Shown: positions 1-8,609, counted from the first letter of the stretch. The stretch: 16,253 nt of DNA from Promethearchaeota archaeon (GCA_016839905.1 JAEOTJ010000079.1:1-16253); one strand, 5' to 3'. Program-made: numbers and translations. Notes: a model not told the origin generated them from the letters alone.

Positions 1-1659
1 AAACCAAGAATTAACATTAAATCCCCATGTAAAAATTAAAATAGTACCGCCTATTAATAATAAAATTTTAAGAAATGAATCTGCAAAGGCCATATACCTT
101 CTCTTTAATTTCCAATAATTTAGAAATTGTATGAACCATCCAAGGATAATATGGAAAACACCAATTAAAATAACGAATTTGAAAATACTCATTATATCAT
201 TCATGGGATTTTGAAGTGTAATATTTAATAATGGAATTGTAACCGGTTTAAGATGGATGCCAAGCATTTCATGTGCTCCAAAAAATTCCCCGTATAAGTA
301 TCCCCCTAAAATTGCTCCCCACCCACAATAAAAAATTATCCAACAAAAATTATATAAATTACCTCCTCGTTTTCTAAAAACTAAAGCTCCAATTAAACCT
401 GAAATTACTAAACATATCCCATGGCCAATATCTCCGAACATTAAACCAAATATTAGTGGGAAAGTGAAAAATAAAAATGGAGTAGGATCAATCTCGGAAT
501 AAGCGGGAACTCCATACATCCTAGTTAAAGACTCATATGGTCTGAATACAGCAAAATTATGCATGATTGTAGGAGAATCTTCTCGAAGATCTTTAGATTC
601 GGCTTTTTTTTCTAAATTCTCATCAGGTTTTATGATTTCTTCTTTTTTTTCTTCTATATCAAATACAGGTTGATTTCTTTTTATATCAATTACTTTAATA
701 AATATTTTATCTTTGAATCTTTTAGTCAATCTCTGTATGATAGATTGTTTATCATTAATTGGTCCATAAAAATTAATAAGAGCATAATCTAGCGATGTTA
801 TTTCAAACTGCTGTTCGGCCCAATTATATTCTTCAATGTTCTGAATTATTTCATTAATTGCGGCAAATTTTATTAAATAATCGTTTCTTAGTCTTTTTAA
901 CTCTTTTTCATATTTAATAAATGTATTTTGAATCAAATCAATTTCTTTTCTTATTCTAGTAAAATTAATCCCATCAGGAAGTAAATATTTCTTTAAAATA
1001 GGCACTTCTTCAGCGTGAATGAGGTTTATTTTATCTTCAAAATCTTTATTTTTTTCTTTTGGATAAATCATATAAAATAATATTCGATCTTCTGTTATTG
1101 GATAAGTTTGATATACAATTGGAATCTCAGAATAATCAAAGAGAGTAATAAGGTTTTCTAAATTTTTTTTAAAAGTTGTATAAATTTTAAAATCTAATAA
1201 ATTGATATTTTCTAAACTATCTCGTTTAAAATGAAATTGTTCTAAAAATACATAAGATTTTTCAATGATATTTATATTTTCTAATTCAATTTTAGCTTTC
1301 GTAATAAAACTTTCAAGTTCAATAACACGGTTTAAGAAAAAATTAACTTCTTCTAAAGTATGATTGATTAATTCATTTAAATCTTTAACAATAAATTCAA
1401 TTCTTTGAGATTTACTTATTTTCAATTCAGAAAAATCAGATTCATTAATTTTTAGTTTTTTAGAGAGATTTGTAAAATTAAGTCTAAGGGTGTTAATCTT
1501 GTCAAGATTTGGATCTTCTTTTATTTTTTTCCGTACATGTTCTACCCCTCGAGATTTTATATGAATATTATTAATGTTAGAGAGCTGAGTTAATAAAGAA
1601 TGCTTATATTCTTTATTTATTGTAACAGTAAATAAACTCATCTCATTATTTGACTTCAT
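1..1659 (-). CDS. atpI: A-type ATP synthase subunit I (a subunit), partial at window edge
   Basis: This is the membrane stator subunit that forms the ion half-channels against the c-ring and anchors the peripheral stalks. The frame is open for 553 codons from ATG at 1659 to the window edge without a stop; the family is usually about 650-700 residues, so the C-terminus with the essential arginine is outside. Residues 1 to about 370 are a charged, coiled-coil-rich cytoplasmic domain. From about residue 373 comes the family signature RPYESLTRMYGVPAYSEIDP, followed by membrane segments including GLMFGDIGHG and GWGAILGGYLYGEFFG; about five hydrophobic segments are visible. A GAGGT Shine-Dalgarno lies 7 nt upstream of the ATG, just after the subunit D stop. 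It is the last visible gene of the cluster, whereas in many archaea it sits near the 5' end. Identification is firm. Confidence 0.93.
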   Translation of the reverse strand, partial: MKSNNEMSLFTVTINKEYKHSLLTQLSNINNIHIKSRGVEHVRKKIKEDPNLDKINTLRLNFTNLSKKLKINESDFSELKISKSQRIEFIVKDLNELINHTLEEVNFFLNRVIELESFITKAKIELENINIIEKSYVFLEQFHFKRDSLENINLLDFKIYTTFKKNLENLITLFDYSEIPIVYQTYPITEDRILFYMIYPKEKNKDFEDKINLIHAEEVPILKKYLLPDGINFTRIRKEIDLIQNTFIKYEKELKRLRNDYLIKFAAINEIIQNIEEYNWAEQQFEITSLDYALINFYGPINDKQSIIQRLTKRFKDKIFIKVIDIKRNQPVFDIEEKKEEIIKPDENLEKKAESKDLREDSPTIMHNFAVFRPYESLTRMYGVPAYSEIDPTPFLFFTFPLIFGLMFGDIGHGICLVISGLIGALVFRKRGGNLYNFCWIIFYCGWGAILGGYLYGEFFGAHEMLGIHLKPVTIPLLNITLQNPMNDIMSIFKFVILIGVFHIILGWFIQFLNYWKLKRRYMAFADSFLKILLLIGGTILIFTWGFNVNSWF

Positions 1660-1666
1660 TAACTCT

Positions 1667-1671
1667 ACCTC
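1667..1671 (-). promoter_or_regulatory. Shine-Dalgarno site of atpI
   Basis: GAGGT on the minus strand lies 7 nt before the ATG at 1659, directly after the subunit D stop codon. It supports the ATG chosen for subunit I and shows that internal genes of this cluster use Shine-Dalgarno signals. Confidence 0.6.
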
Positions 1672-2319
1672 TTAAAAAATCTCTCTTTTTTTAATAATCA
1701 AATCCTTAGTTTTCTTTAATCTAATATAATTTTCCCTTTCAGATTCTTCTAACATTTCTTTCATAATCTTAAGATCAATGCTTAATTTAGGAATTATATT
1801 ATTTTTTAATCCATTTATCCTACGATTTATATTCTTATAATCAGTCGCGATTCTTTGCAGGATTGATTCATTTTCCGCGAATTTTATTAAATATTTGAAG
1901 AATTTTTTTAAAACTACAATTAAATCATCAAGGTAATGACTTGTATTTTCAAATGAATAAGCAGGGAGTTGCTCTTCTTGAATCAAATTATAATCGATTT
2001 GAGGTAAGATAGTTCCCTTGCTTTTTATATACTTAATATTTATTAATGTTTTAAATTGAATTTTACTGATTCTACTGATTAAATTAAATTCACGTTTTCC
2101 CATTTCTTTATATGTTTGATTTAATAATATTAGCGCTTTCTTATATAATTTAAAAAATCTCTTCCTAAATTCATAATACTCTGGCCAAATTTTTTTAATC
2201 TGTAATATTAACAATTCTCTTTTATATTCTAAAAAATCTTCACCTCTAATGGCAAGATTCAACTTTTTTTTTAAATTAATTATATTTGATTTTGTTGGTT
2301 TAATTTTCCTAAAGCTTAT
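1672..2319 (-). CDS. atpD: A-type ATP synthase subunit D (central rotor shaft), apparent ATA start
   Basis: Subunit D is the coiled-coil shaft that turns inside the A3B3 head. The first canonical start is TTG at 2262, giving 196 residues, but the same frame stays open upstream. The residues just before it read KIKPTKSNIINLKKK and run into LNLAIRGEDFLEYKRELL, which matches the conserved D N-terminus (PTR..L..LK..L..A..G..LLK.KRD). No ATG, GTG or TTG occurs between that motif and the in-frame TAA at 2323-2325. ATA at 2317-2319, 6 nt after an AGGTG Shine-Dalgarno, would give 215 residues beginning (M)SFRKIKPT, close to the usual family length. I therefore extend the gene to 2319. The TTG form would lose the first part of the long helix. 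The family is sure; the start codon is inference. It lies between B and I in the cluster. Confidence 0.85.
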   Translation of the reverse strand: MSFRKIKPTKSNIINLKKKLNLAIRGEDFLEYKRELLILQIKKIWPEYYEFRKRFFKLYKKALILLNQTYKEMGKREFNLISRISKIQFKTLINIKYIKSKGTILPQIDYNLIQEEQLPAYSFENTSHYLDDLIVVLKKFFKYLIKFAENESILQRIATDYKNINRRINGLKNNIIPKLSIDLKIMKEMLEESERENYIRLKKTKDLIIKKREIF

Positions 2320-2325
2320 TTTTTA

Positions 2326-2330
2326 CACCT
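2326..2330 (-). promoter_or_regulatory. Shine-Dalgarno site that points to the atpD ATA start
   Basis: AGGTG on the minus strand overlaps the TAG stop of subunit B and lies 6 nt upstream of ATA at 2319. It is 63 nt from the first TTG, too far to serve it, so it supports initiation upstream of that TTG. Confidence 0.5.
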
Positions 2331-3720
2331 ATATATTCTCTTTATAATATTTTTCGATATAACTCATATTAATTCTAAAAAGTTGATTTTTAGGTAATAT
2401 TGATAATACTTCCCAAGCAAGTTTAAAAGTTTCCTTAAAATCCCTATTTTCATTAAATTCTTGATTTATAAACTTCTTTTCAAATATCTCACCAAATTCT
2501 AATAAGGCTTTTTGATTTAAATTCAATCCATCTTCACCTACAATTGAGATCAAGTCACGGACTTCCAGGGCATTAGAATAGGATGATAATATTTGTGTGC
2601 TAATACTTAAATGATCTTCTCTAGTTCTTTCTTTACCTATGGCATCTTTCATAAGCCTTGAAATTGAAGCTAGCACTTCAAATGGAGGATATATTCCCTT
2701 TTTATCTAAACCTCTATTGAGAACTAATTGCCCTTCAGTTATATATCCCGTAGTGTCTGGAATAGGATGTGAAATATCGTCGCTAGGCATGGTTAAAATC
2801 GGTAATTGGGTTATAGAACCCTTCTTTCCTTTTATCTTGCCAGTTCTTTCATAAAGTGAAGCAAAATCGGAATAAATATAACCTGGATATCCTTTTCTGC
2901 TAGGGATCTCTTCTTTTGCAGCACTTAATTCTCTTAAAGCTTCTGCATAATTCGTCATATCAATTAAAACAACAAGTACATGCATGTCCTTTTGAAAGGC
3001 AAAGAATTCTGCTGCAGTTAATGCAACTCTGGGAATTATTAAGCGTTCCATTATAGGATCATCAGCAAAATTAAAAAATGATATTATGTTTTGAATATTT
3101 CCGCTATCTTGAAATCTTTTTAAGAATGTGATTGCATTGTCTTGTAAAATTCCTATTCCACAAAAGATAATCAGGAAGGGTTCTTCATTTAATACTCTTG
3201 CTTGTGAAACAATTTGAGCCGCTAATTTATTATGTGGCATTCCTTGACCACTAAAAATAGGTAATTTTTGACCCCTAATCAATGTAAAAAGTCCATCGAT
3301 TGCGGAAATCCCTGTTTGTATAATATCTGAAGGATACTCTCGTGCGAATGGATTTATTGGCGATCCATTAATATCTAATTCCATTTCTGTTAATATATCA
3401 GATTCTAATAAGGATTTAGTATTAATATCAATTGGTTTTCCTAATGAATTAAATATTTGACCTAACATATCCTCTGATACTTTTAATTTGAATGTATTCT
3501 CAGTAAAAAGGATCTCCGTGTTTTCAGATGAAATTCCAGCCGTATCTTCAAATACTTCAATTACAATTATCTCTTCACTTAATTTTATAACCTGTCCCGT
3601 GCGAATATTTTCATCATTTGTCTTGATCTTCACAATTTCTCCGAATTGAACATCATGCTCGTTATTCAAAAATAATAATGGGCCTATGATTTTCGGGATT
3701 TTCCTATATATTACGCTCAT
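2329..3720 (-). CDS. atpB: A-type ATP synthase subunit B (non-catalytic)
   Basis: This is the regulatory, non-catalytic nucleotide-binding subunit that alternates with A in the A3B3 head. At 463 residues it is full length. An N-terminal beta-barrel (about 1-75) is followed by the nucleotide-binding domain, whose P-loop position reads [11 protein letters not shown] at residues 157-167. This is the degenerate version expected for B rather than a GxxxxGKT Walker A. Further family blocks are [34 protein letters not shown] and the C-terminal helical domain. ATG at 3720 overlaps the TGA of subunit A in an ATGA junction, consistent with translational coupling. Identification is firm. Confidence 0.97.
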   Translation of the reverse strand: MSVIYRKIPKIIGPLLFLNNEHDVQFGEIVKIKTNDENIRTGQVIKLSEEIIVIEVFEDTAGISSENTEILFTENTFKLKVSEDMLGQIFNSLGKPIDINTKSLLESDILTEMELDINGSPINPFAREYPSDIIQTGISAIDGLFTLIRGQKLPIFSGQGMPHNKLAAQIVSQARVLNEEPFLIIFCGIGILQDNAITFLKRFQDSGNIQNIISFFNFADDPIMERLIIPRVALTAAEFFAFQKDMHVLVVLIDMTNYAEALRELSAAKEEIPSRKGYPGYIYSDFASLYERTGKIKGKKGSITQLPILTMPSDDISHPIPDTTGYITEGQLVLNRGLDKKGIYPPFEVLASISRLMKDAIGKERTREDHLSISTQILSSYSNALEVRDLISIVGEDGLNLNQKALLEFGEIFEKKFINQEFNENRDFKETFKLAWEVLSILPKNQLFRINMSYIEKYYKENI

Positions 3721-5558
3721 TTTTCTTTAAATATACTATACATTAATTTTAAGGAATTTATCTGTTCAAATAATTTATTTTTTATATTTAAAAGTTTATC
3801 AAATTCTTGATTTGGTATTCCTTTACCAATCCTCATAATGTCATTAATAACTTCAAGGGAAGCTATATCCTCAACAATAAAACCTTGTTTTAAGAGATCT
3901 ATACTTTCTTTAAATAATATAAGGATTATTTTTATGTGACCCATCAATTTTTTAACATTGGTAAAATTATCAATATTATCAAAAGCATTTTGAATAAGAA
4001 AACTCTCTTTAATTAATTTTACAATAAATACAATTATTTTTTGATCTTCTGGTAAATTTTCTTCTCCAATTAATTGTATTATATTTTTTAAATCATTCTC
4101 TTTTGATAATATTTCATTAACACGTTTCCGGCATTCAATCCAGTCAATATTTATTTCAGGCCAATCTATATCCTTCTTATAATACCAATCTAATATGTAT
4201 TCAGGATAGTTCGAATATGAGTCAAGCCAATTAATAGCGGGATAATGTTTTGAATAGGCTAAATTTGAATCTAAAGCCCAAAAGGCTTGAACAAATCGCT
4301 TTGTTGTAATGGTTACAGGTTCACTGAAATCACCGGCAGGAGGCGAAATAGAACCGACAATAGTTAAAGATCCTTTTCTGGACCCTCCAGATTGATTATC
4401 GCCTAATACCGTGACCACACCCGCCCTTTCATAAAAGTTAGATAACTTTGATGGTAAATAAGCAGGATACCCTTCTTCAGCAGGCATTTCTTCTAAGAGT
4501 CCAGATATTTCTCTTAAAGACTCTGCCCATCTCGAAATGCTATCTGCTAACACAACAACGTCTAATCCCATATCTCTATAATATTCAGCAATAGTAACTC
4601 CAGAAAATATACTAGCCTCCCTTGAGGAAACTGACATATTCGATGTATTTGCTATAAGAACAATTCTTTCTAATAAAGGTCTCTTGGTTTTAGGATCAAT
4701 AATTTCAGCAAATTTTGCTAAGATATCGGCAATTTCATTACCTCTCTCCCCACAACCCACAAAAATAATGACATCTGCTTCACTCCATTTTGCTAAAGAT
4801 TGTTGAATGACGGTTTTGCCAGTTCCAAAGCCCCCTGGGACGGCAACTGTACCTCCTTTAGCAATAGGATATAATAGATCTATTACTCGTATTCCTGTAA
4901 TTAATGGTTTATTAGGACGCTTTCTTTCGAGATAGGGCCTTTTCTTGGAAATAGGCCACCTTTGTAGCATTGGAAAGGAGATTTCACCTTTTGCATTCTT
5001 TATCCTATATATTTCATCAATTATCGTGTATTCTCCTTCATTTACAACAAACGTAAGCTTACCTGAATAACCAATCGGAACCATAATTTTATGATTGATT
5101 AGTTTAGTCTCTTGAACAGTCCCAATAATGTCTCCACTGCCTACATTTTCATTAATCTTTTTTTTTGGCTGAAAATACCATTTTTTAATTCTTGATAAAG
5201 AAGGAATTTCAAGACCTCTTTCTAAATAACCACTTTTATCAAATCTTTCAAAAGCCTCTCCTAAAGGTCTCTGAATTCCATCGAATATACTCGTTAATAA
5301 TCCTGGAGCCAATTCCATAGAAAGGGGACCTTGGAGGCTTTCCACCTTTTCTTGTAGTTTTAATTTATTAGTATTCTCATAGCATTGAACAACTATATGA
5401 TTGGAATGAATCTGAATAACTTCTCCTAATAGATTATGCTTTTGGACTTTAATTAAATCGTGAAGACATACTTCACTTTTCAGACCTTTTATCGTAATTA
5501 AAGATCCATTTATTGCAGAGATATAACCATATTTAGAATCATCATCAGATTCGTTCAT
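3717..5558 (-). CDS. atpA: A-type ATP synthase subunit A (catalytic)
   Basis: This is the catalytic ATP-hydrolysing/synthesising subunit of the A1 head. It has 613 residues, slightly longer than usual, and no intein. Order: beta-barrel (about 8-75), the A-specific non-homologous region (about 115-200), Walker A GGFGTGKT at residues 242-249, the catalytic glutamate block GCGERGNE at about 268-275, a Walker B-like region ending in [17 protein letters not shown], then [20 protein letters not shown] and [14 protein letters not shown], followed by a helical C-terminal domain. All residues needed for catalysis appear present. The ATG start overlaps the end of subunit E by 14 nt, and the stop overlaps subunit B by 4 nt, so A, B and E are probably translationally coupled. 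Identification is firm. Confidence 0.98.
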   Translation of the reverse strand: MNESDDDSKYGYISAINGSLITIKGLKSEVCLHDLIKVQKHNLLGEVIQIHSNHIVVQCYENTNKLKLQEKVESLQGPLSMELAPGLLTSIFDGIQRPLGEAFERFDKSGYLERGLEIPSLSRIKKWYFQPKKKINENVGSGDIIGTVQETKLINHKIMVPIGYSGKLTFVVNEGEYTIIDEIYRIKNAKGEISFPMLQRWPISKKRPYLERKRPNKPLITGIRVIDLLYPIAKGGTVAVPGGFGTGKTVIQQSLAKWSEADVIIFVGCGERGNEIADILAKFAEIIDPKTKRPLLERIVLIANTSNMSVSSREASIFSGVTIAEYYRDMGLDVVVLADSISRWAESLREISGLLEEMPAEEGYPAYLPSKLSNFYERAGVVTVLGDNQSGGSRKGSLTIVGSISPPAGDFSEPVTITTKRFVQAFWALDSNLAYSKHYPAINWLDSYSNYPEYILDWYYKKDIDWPEINIDWIECRKRVNEILSKENDLKNIIQLIGEENLPEDQKIIVFIVKLIKESFLIQNAFDNIDNFTNVKKLMGHIKIILILFKESIDLLKQGFIVEDIASLEVINDIMRIGKGIPNQEFDKLLNIKNKLFEQINSLKLMYSIFKEK

Positions 5559-6135
5559 ATTCTTTTAAATGCTCCTCAATACCTAATTTTTGATTTTGGA
5601 ATATATTCTCAAATTTATTTTCAATATTTCTAATATCTAAATCCGAAATAATCTGTGAAATTTCATTTTCAATAATGATAGAATTTTTTTCAATTAGATT
5701 ACTAATTGTATAATCATAAGAGATTTTTCCCTCCGATAATATTGCTTTAAAACCCCCGATAATTGCTATTTTATTCTTTCTTAACTCGACGGGATTGGTA
5801 AATAATTCTTTAATTTTATCAGCGTTTTGTTTAAAATAATCATAATCTTTTTCATTAAATAATAGGAGAATTTTTGGAGGTCTATCAATATTATTAATTT
5901 GTTCTTTAAAGAGATTTGATAAAAATATTAAATAAGTAGAATAATTTGCTTGTATCTTTTGATTTATTAAATTATATAAATTTGCTCTTACTTTTTTTAT
6001 TAATTCACTCTTTAAATATAATACTTTTTGTTTTATATTGAGGAGAGTTGATGTTAAGGTATTATTCAATATTTGATTATAGCTATCCATAAATTGGTTT
6101 TGTAATTTAAGGGAACTTTCTTTTTTTTTTTTCAA
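5545..6135 (-). CDS. atpE: A-type ATP synthase subunit E (peripheral stalk), main reading frame
   Basis: Subunit E pairs with H/G to form the peripheral stalks linking the head to subunit I. The frame gives 196 residues from a TTG at 6135. The part from about residue 32 (LLNIKQKVLYLKSELIKKV) matches the region in E where the stalk helix enters the globular head-binding domain, and GGFKAILSEGKISYDYTISNLI matches the family's GG(V/F)...G.I..D.T block. Only about 31 residues precede this region, while typical archaeal E proteins have a 60-70 residue helix there. The TTG sits directly at a run of twelve A's and has no Shine-Dalgarno. An in-frame TAA lies 11 codons upstream of it. The missing helix appears to be encoded in the adjacent frame at 6107-6283, so the gene is probably shifted by one base at the A run. 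The 3' end overlaps the subunit A start by 14 nt. The family call is good; the start is doubtful. Confidence 0.85.
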   Translation of the reverse strand: MKKKKESSLKLQNQFMDSYNQILNNTLTSTLLNIKQKVLYLKSELIKKVRANLYNLINQKIQANYSTYLIFLSNLFKEQINNIDRPPKILLLFNEKDYDYFKQNADKIKELFTNPVELRKNKIAIIGGFKAILSEGKISYDYTISNLIEKNSIIIENEISQIISDLDIRNIENKFENIFQNQKLGIEEHLKEYERI

Positions 6136-6283
6136 AATATCTTTTTTTGATTGTAGCTTTCTGAGTTATCGCTATACGATTCATTTTTTTTATTTCTTCT
6201 GATGCTTTTTCAATTAAATAAAGCCCTAATTTTCCAAACCTTCCCTTTAATTCCTTTTGCGTATCTTCTGAGATATTTCTCAC
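6107..6283 (-). CDS. Probable N-terminal part of subunit E in the other frame
   Basis: This is a 58-codon ORF from GTG at 6283, 2 nt after the subunit F stop, to TAA at 6107-6109; it overlaps the annotated start of E. Its translation is a charged helix with blocks such as EKASEEIKKMNRIAITQKAT and KKRYFEKK, of the kind seen in the E stalk helix. It enters the twelve-A run (6121-6132) one base out of frame with E. Reading the run as eleven A's would join the two into one protein of about 246 residues with 79 residues before the head-binding region. It could be an indel in the assembly, a real frameshift mutation, or transcriptional slippage. A separate small protein is possible but less likely. 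Confidence 0.55.
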   Translation of the reverse strand: MRNISEDTQKELKGRFGKLGLYLIEKASEEIKKMNRIAITQKATIKKRYFEKKKRKFP

Positions 6284-6285
6284 TT

Positions 6286-6606
6286 TTAATTTATTATTTT
6301 ACTAATTAACTTTATTATTTCATTTTGAAATACATCTTGATTTACAATATTACGTTCAAATATATCAGGAATATAAAAGACAAATGGTCTTCTATGGGTT
6401 AATTTAAAATTTGCAATATAATTAATAATATCATTTGGTAGATCTATAGCGATTATTATCATACTTATCGAAGTTATTTTTATTAAGTCTTGAAATTCTT
6501 TAAGAAAATCATTAGGAGAGTTAATTATTGTACCTTCTATTCCTAATAGCCCAAATAATAACATAATTTCGTCTTGGGCAATGACATGCACTTTTTGTGT
6601 TATCAT
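6286..6606 (-). CDS. atpF: A-type ATP synthase subunit F
   Basis: Subunit F is a small Rossmann-like protein that sits beside D on the central shaft. The 106 residues are typical for the family. It shows the expected beta-alpha pattern: an N-terminal strand (VHVIAQDEIMLLFGLLGIEG), a middle strand SMIIIAIDLP, and the late strand PFVFYIP before a C-terminal helix that in homologues reaches the head. The ATG overlaps the TAA of subunit H by one base (TAATG), and the GTG of the putative E N-terminus follows 2 nt after its stop. The assignment rests on size, fold pattern and cluster position more than on a long motif. Confidence 0.88.
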   Translation of the reverse strand: MITQKVHVIAQDEIMLLFGLLGIEGTIINSPNDFLKEFQDLIKITSISMIIIAIDLPNDIINYIANFKLTHRRPFVFYIPDIFERNIVNQDVFQNEIIKLISKIIN

Positions 6607-6917
6607 TAGAATTCAAATCCAAGTTTTTTTAATACTGAATTCACTAAATTTTCCATATCATGCTCAAATCTAAGATCCATTTTACTTAAAGCTTCATTTA
6701 TTTCATTTTGAAAAGTACTTACTAAATCAAGTGCTTTTTCTGAAAGGGCTCTTAAATTTTCCTTAATGAATTTATTTTTTTTTAAAATATCATCCTCAAT
6801 TAATTTTTCTTGTTCCTTCTTCAATTCTTGAAGTTCTAATCTATTTTCTTCTCTTGCTTTTTCAATTAAATTTCCATAAATCTTTTCTATATCATTCATC
6901 CAATTAAAAATTTCCAT
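6606..6917 (-). CDS. ahaH: A-type ATP synthase subunit H (G-type peripheral stalk coiled coil)
   Basis: This is a 103-residue, almost entirely charged helical protein with heptad character (AREENRLELQELKKEQEKLI and onward). It matches the size and composition of AhaH/subunit G, which forms a right-handed coiled coil with subunit E in the peripheral stalk. The start is ATG at 6917, 8 nt after an AGGAG Shine-Dalgarno. It lies between C and F; in many archaea H is the first gene of the cluster, so the position is unusual. Coiled-coil sequences diverge quickly, so the name rests on length, composition and location. Confidence 0.78.
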   Translation of the reverse strand: MEIFNWMNDIEKIYGNLIEKAREENRLELQELKKEQEKLIEDDILKKNKFIKENLRALSEKALDLVSTFQNEINEALSKMDLRFEHDMENLVNSVLKKLGFEF

Positions 6918-6925
6918 GTAATAAA

Positions 6926-6930
6926 CTCCT
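6926..6930 (-). promoter_or_regulatory. Shine-Dalgarno site of ahaH
   Basis: AGGAG on the minus strand, 8 nt before the ATG at 6917, overlaps the TGA stop of subunit C. This indicates re-initiation coupling from C to H. Confidence 0.6.
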
Positions 6931-7913
6931 CATTTTAAATTTTCAAATTTCTTATGTATAAGTTTTACAACATTAGGAACAATGTCAAATTTAAGTTCTT
7001 TTTTTTTTTTCAATATTACTTCAATAATTCTAAATATCGTGGAAGAATCAATATCTTCAAACTTCATTTTAAATTTAGTAAAATAATAATTATTATATAA
7101 TGCTTCAAGCGACCAACTAAGATGTTCTTCTCTTATTTCCATTTTAAGATATAGATCTTTAATACCTTCAATAGAACTAAAATATTTCTTTAATAATGCC
7201 AAATAACCGTCTGTATTATCTTGATTCAATAATTCTTGTATTTTAATTTCATCAAAAAATAGAGATTGACTAACAAGAAATTGAGCTAATAATTTTCTGT
7301 CTATGTTATTTCTAATACCCCGATAAATTGTATTTAAATTATAGATTTCTGTAATACAATCAATGAATAATGAGATCATCTCATTTTTTTTATGCTTATA
7401 TTTTTTTCTTATATTGATTAAATTTTTATAGTAACGTTGATCTAAAAAAGCCTCTAAAACAAATATTTCATTATTATTATTAAAATAGAGAATTCCTTCT
7501 CTTACCGCTTCGTTATACCTTGTATCTTTTAGAAAGTATTGGATCTCATCTAAAGAAGTAATTTCAAGTAAATCTGTTATAAATTCTGAGTTTTCTAAAT
7601 ATTCTTCAGCCAAATAATTAACATATATCGATATTTCTTTTTTAGTCATCCCTGTAATTGATCCTAAGATAATAAACTTAATATTCTGAATTTCATACCA
7701 GAGAATGTATTCTTTTAAAAATCGTCTCATTAGAGGGGGAGAATTTTGGAGAATTTTACCAATAATCTTTAAATAAATAATTTCCAGAGCAGATTCAATT
7801 TCTTCGATAGTATAATTTATAATATTAAGACCAGGGTAATAGGGGCTAATATAATCAATGAATTCTTTAATATCTGCAATATCCCTTAACTTTTCTAAGG
7901 CAATATCATCCAT
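6930..7913 (-). CDS. atpC: A-type ATP synthase subunit C (d-type, rotor socket)
   Basis: Subunit C is the funnel-shaped protein that joins the D/F shaft to the c-ring. At 327 residues it is a little short for the family (about 340-385). It is all helical, with recognisable blocks EIQNIKFIILGSITG (about 74-88), EAFLDQRYYKNL (about 154-165) and the tyrosine/asparagine/arginine-rich ITEIYNLNTIYRGIR (about 188-202), corresponding to the repeated E..LD..YY and E..N....R motifs of the family. The start is ATG at 7913. It is separated from K by 125 bp but followed by H after 12 nt. Identification is good from motifs and context. Confidence 0.9.
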   Translation of the reverse strand: MDDIALEKLRDIADIKEFIDYISPYYPGLNIINYTIEEIESALEIIYLKIIGKILQNSPPLMRRFLKEYILWYEIQNIKFIILGSITGMTKKEISIYVNYLAEEYLENSEFITDLLEITSLDEIQYFLKDTRYNEAVREGILYFNNNNEIFVLEAFLDQRYYKNLINIRKKYKHKKNEMISLFIDCITEIYNLNTIYRGIRNNIDRKLLAQFLVSQSLFFDEIKIQELLNQDNTDGYLALLKKYFSSIEGIKDLYLKMEIREEHLSWSLEALYNNYYFTKFKMKFEDIDSSTIFRIIEVILKKKKELKFDIVPNVVKLIHKKFENLK

Positions 7914-8038
7914 TATTAATTTTTTTAAAAAGTCGATTTTTATGTACGTATAAGCATAAGAAGGAACAACTATACTCGTTAATTATTCACCAAAAATCAA
8001 AATTTTTATAAAATTTTTAAAGCTTAATAGATCTTCCT

Positions 8039-8416
8039 TTATACCGGAGGTGAGGGTATTTTAAATACTAAAAGTAATGCCACGATTAATCCATAAATTG
8101 CAATTGCCTCCCCTAATGCTACTATCACTACTAACTTTCCAAAAGCTCCTTCTCTTTCTGAAAGGGCAGAGATTGCGGCAGTTCCAACTGTCCTAATAAC
8201 CCAAGCTGCAGCTATACCTGAGACCGCCATACAAATAGCTGCGGAGATCGCCAAGGCAATGGTAGTAGGTGAATTATAATAATCTAAAGATGTATCTGTC
8301 TGCGCTCTAACAAAAGTGACAAGTCCGTTCATTGTCAATAATGTCAAAATAATTAAAAATACTTGAACAATGAGCAGATAAAGATAAAACCTTTTCTTGC
8401 TACTCATAATACTCAC
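8039..8416 (-). CDS. atpK: A-type ATP synthase subunit K (c-ring proteolipid) with hydrophobic N-terminal extension
   Basis: This is the rotor ring subunit that carries the ions. The 125 residues from GTG 8416 contain one hydrophobic segment at about 10-37 ending in VRA-Q, resembling a signal peptide or an extra membrane helix. The canonical hairpin then follows: helix 1 at about 52-75, polar loop SEREG at 86-90, helix 2 at about 94-119 with the ion-binding glutamate E103 in ALGEAIAIYGL. Only one hairpin and one carboxylate are present. Compared by eye with Na+-type archaeal c subunits (ALPET...), the Pro and Thr around the glutamate are Gly and Ala, and the helix 1 Gln seems absent, which hints at H+ rather than Na+. 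An ATG at 8407 is an equally possible start. It is the first gene of the ATPase set, 213 bp after the pyrophosphatase. Confidence 0.92.
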   Translation of the reverse strand: MSIMSSKKRFYLYLLIVQVFLIILTLLTMNGLVTFVRAQTDTSLDYYNSPTTIALAISAAICMAVSGIAAAWVIRTVGTAAISALSEREGAFGKLVVIVALGEAIAIYGLIVALLLVFKIPSPPV

Positions 8417-8578
8417 ATTTTATATTTTTATAAATAAAAATAATTTTATTTAATAAGAAAAAGGATAATTATGCGTAAAAAGATTACTAATTTTTTAAAA
8501 AAAATTCATTATGTATAAGATATAATGATAAAACAGATAAATGAAAAGAATTTATTATTGAGGGATATTCCTTATAAG

Positions 8579-8609
8579 TATATAAGAATTCCTATAGAAT
8601 CTGCCAGAT
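8579..8609. repeat. 31-bp repeat, copy 1 (behind the pyrophosphatase gene)
   Basis: This stretch matches 10801-10831 at 29 of 31 positions in the same orientation. It begins with a near-palindrome (TATAAGAATTCCTATA) and ends in GAATCTGCCAGATTC (8597-8611), a 7+1+7 inverted repeat. Read on the minus strand in the frame of the DUF47 protein it would encode LADSIGILIYL followed by a stop just beyond the repeat. It lies 20 nt beyond the pyrophosphatase stop, in otherwise non-coding DNA, and may be a fossil gene end or a dispersed 3'-end element. Confidence 0.7.

Noticed and set aside
2639..2854. 71-codon open frame on the plus strand
   Set aside because: It lies opposite the well-supported subunit B gene and has no family features; an antisense shadow.
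7981..8035. A/T-only inverted repeats between the c-ring gene and subunit C
   Set aside because: Such pairings are expected by chance in this AT-rich DNA and would be very weak in RNA.
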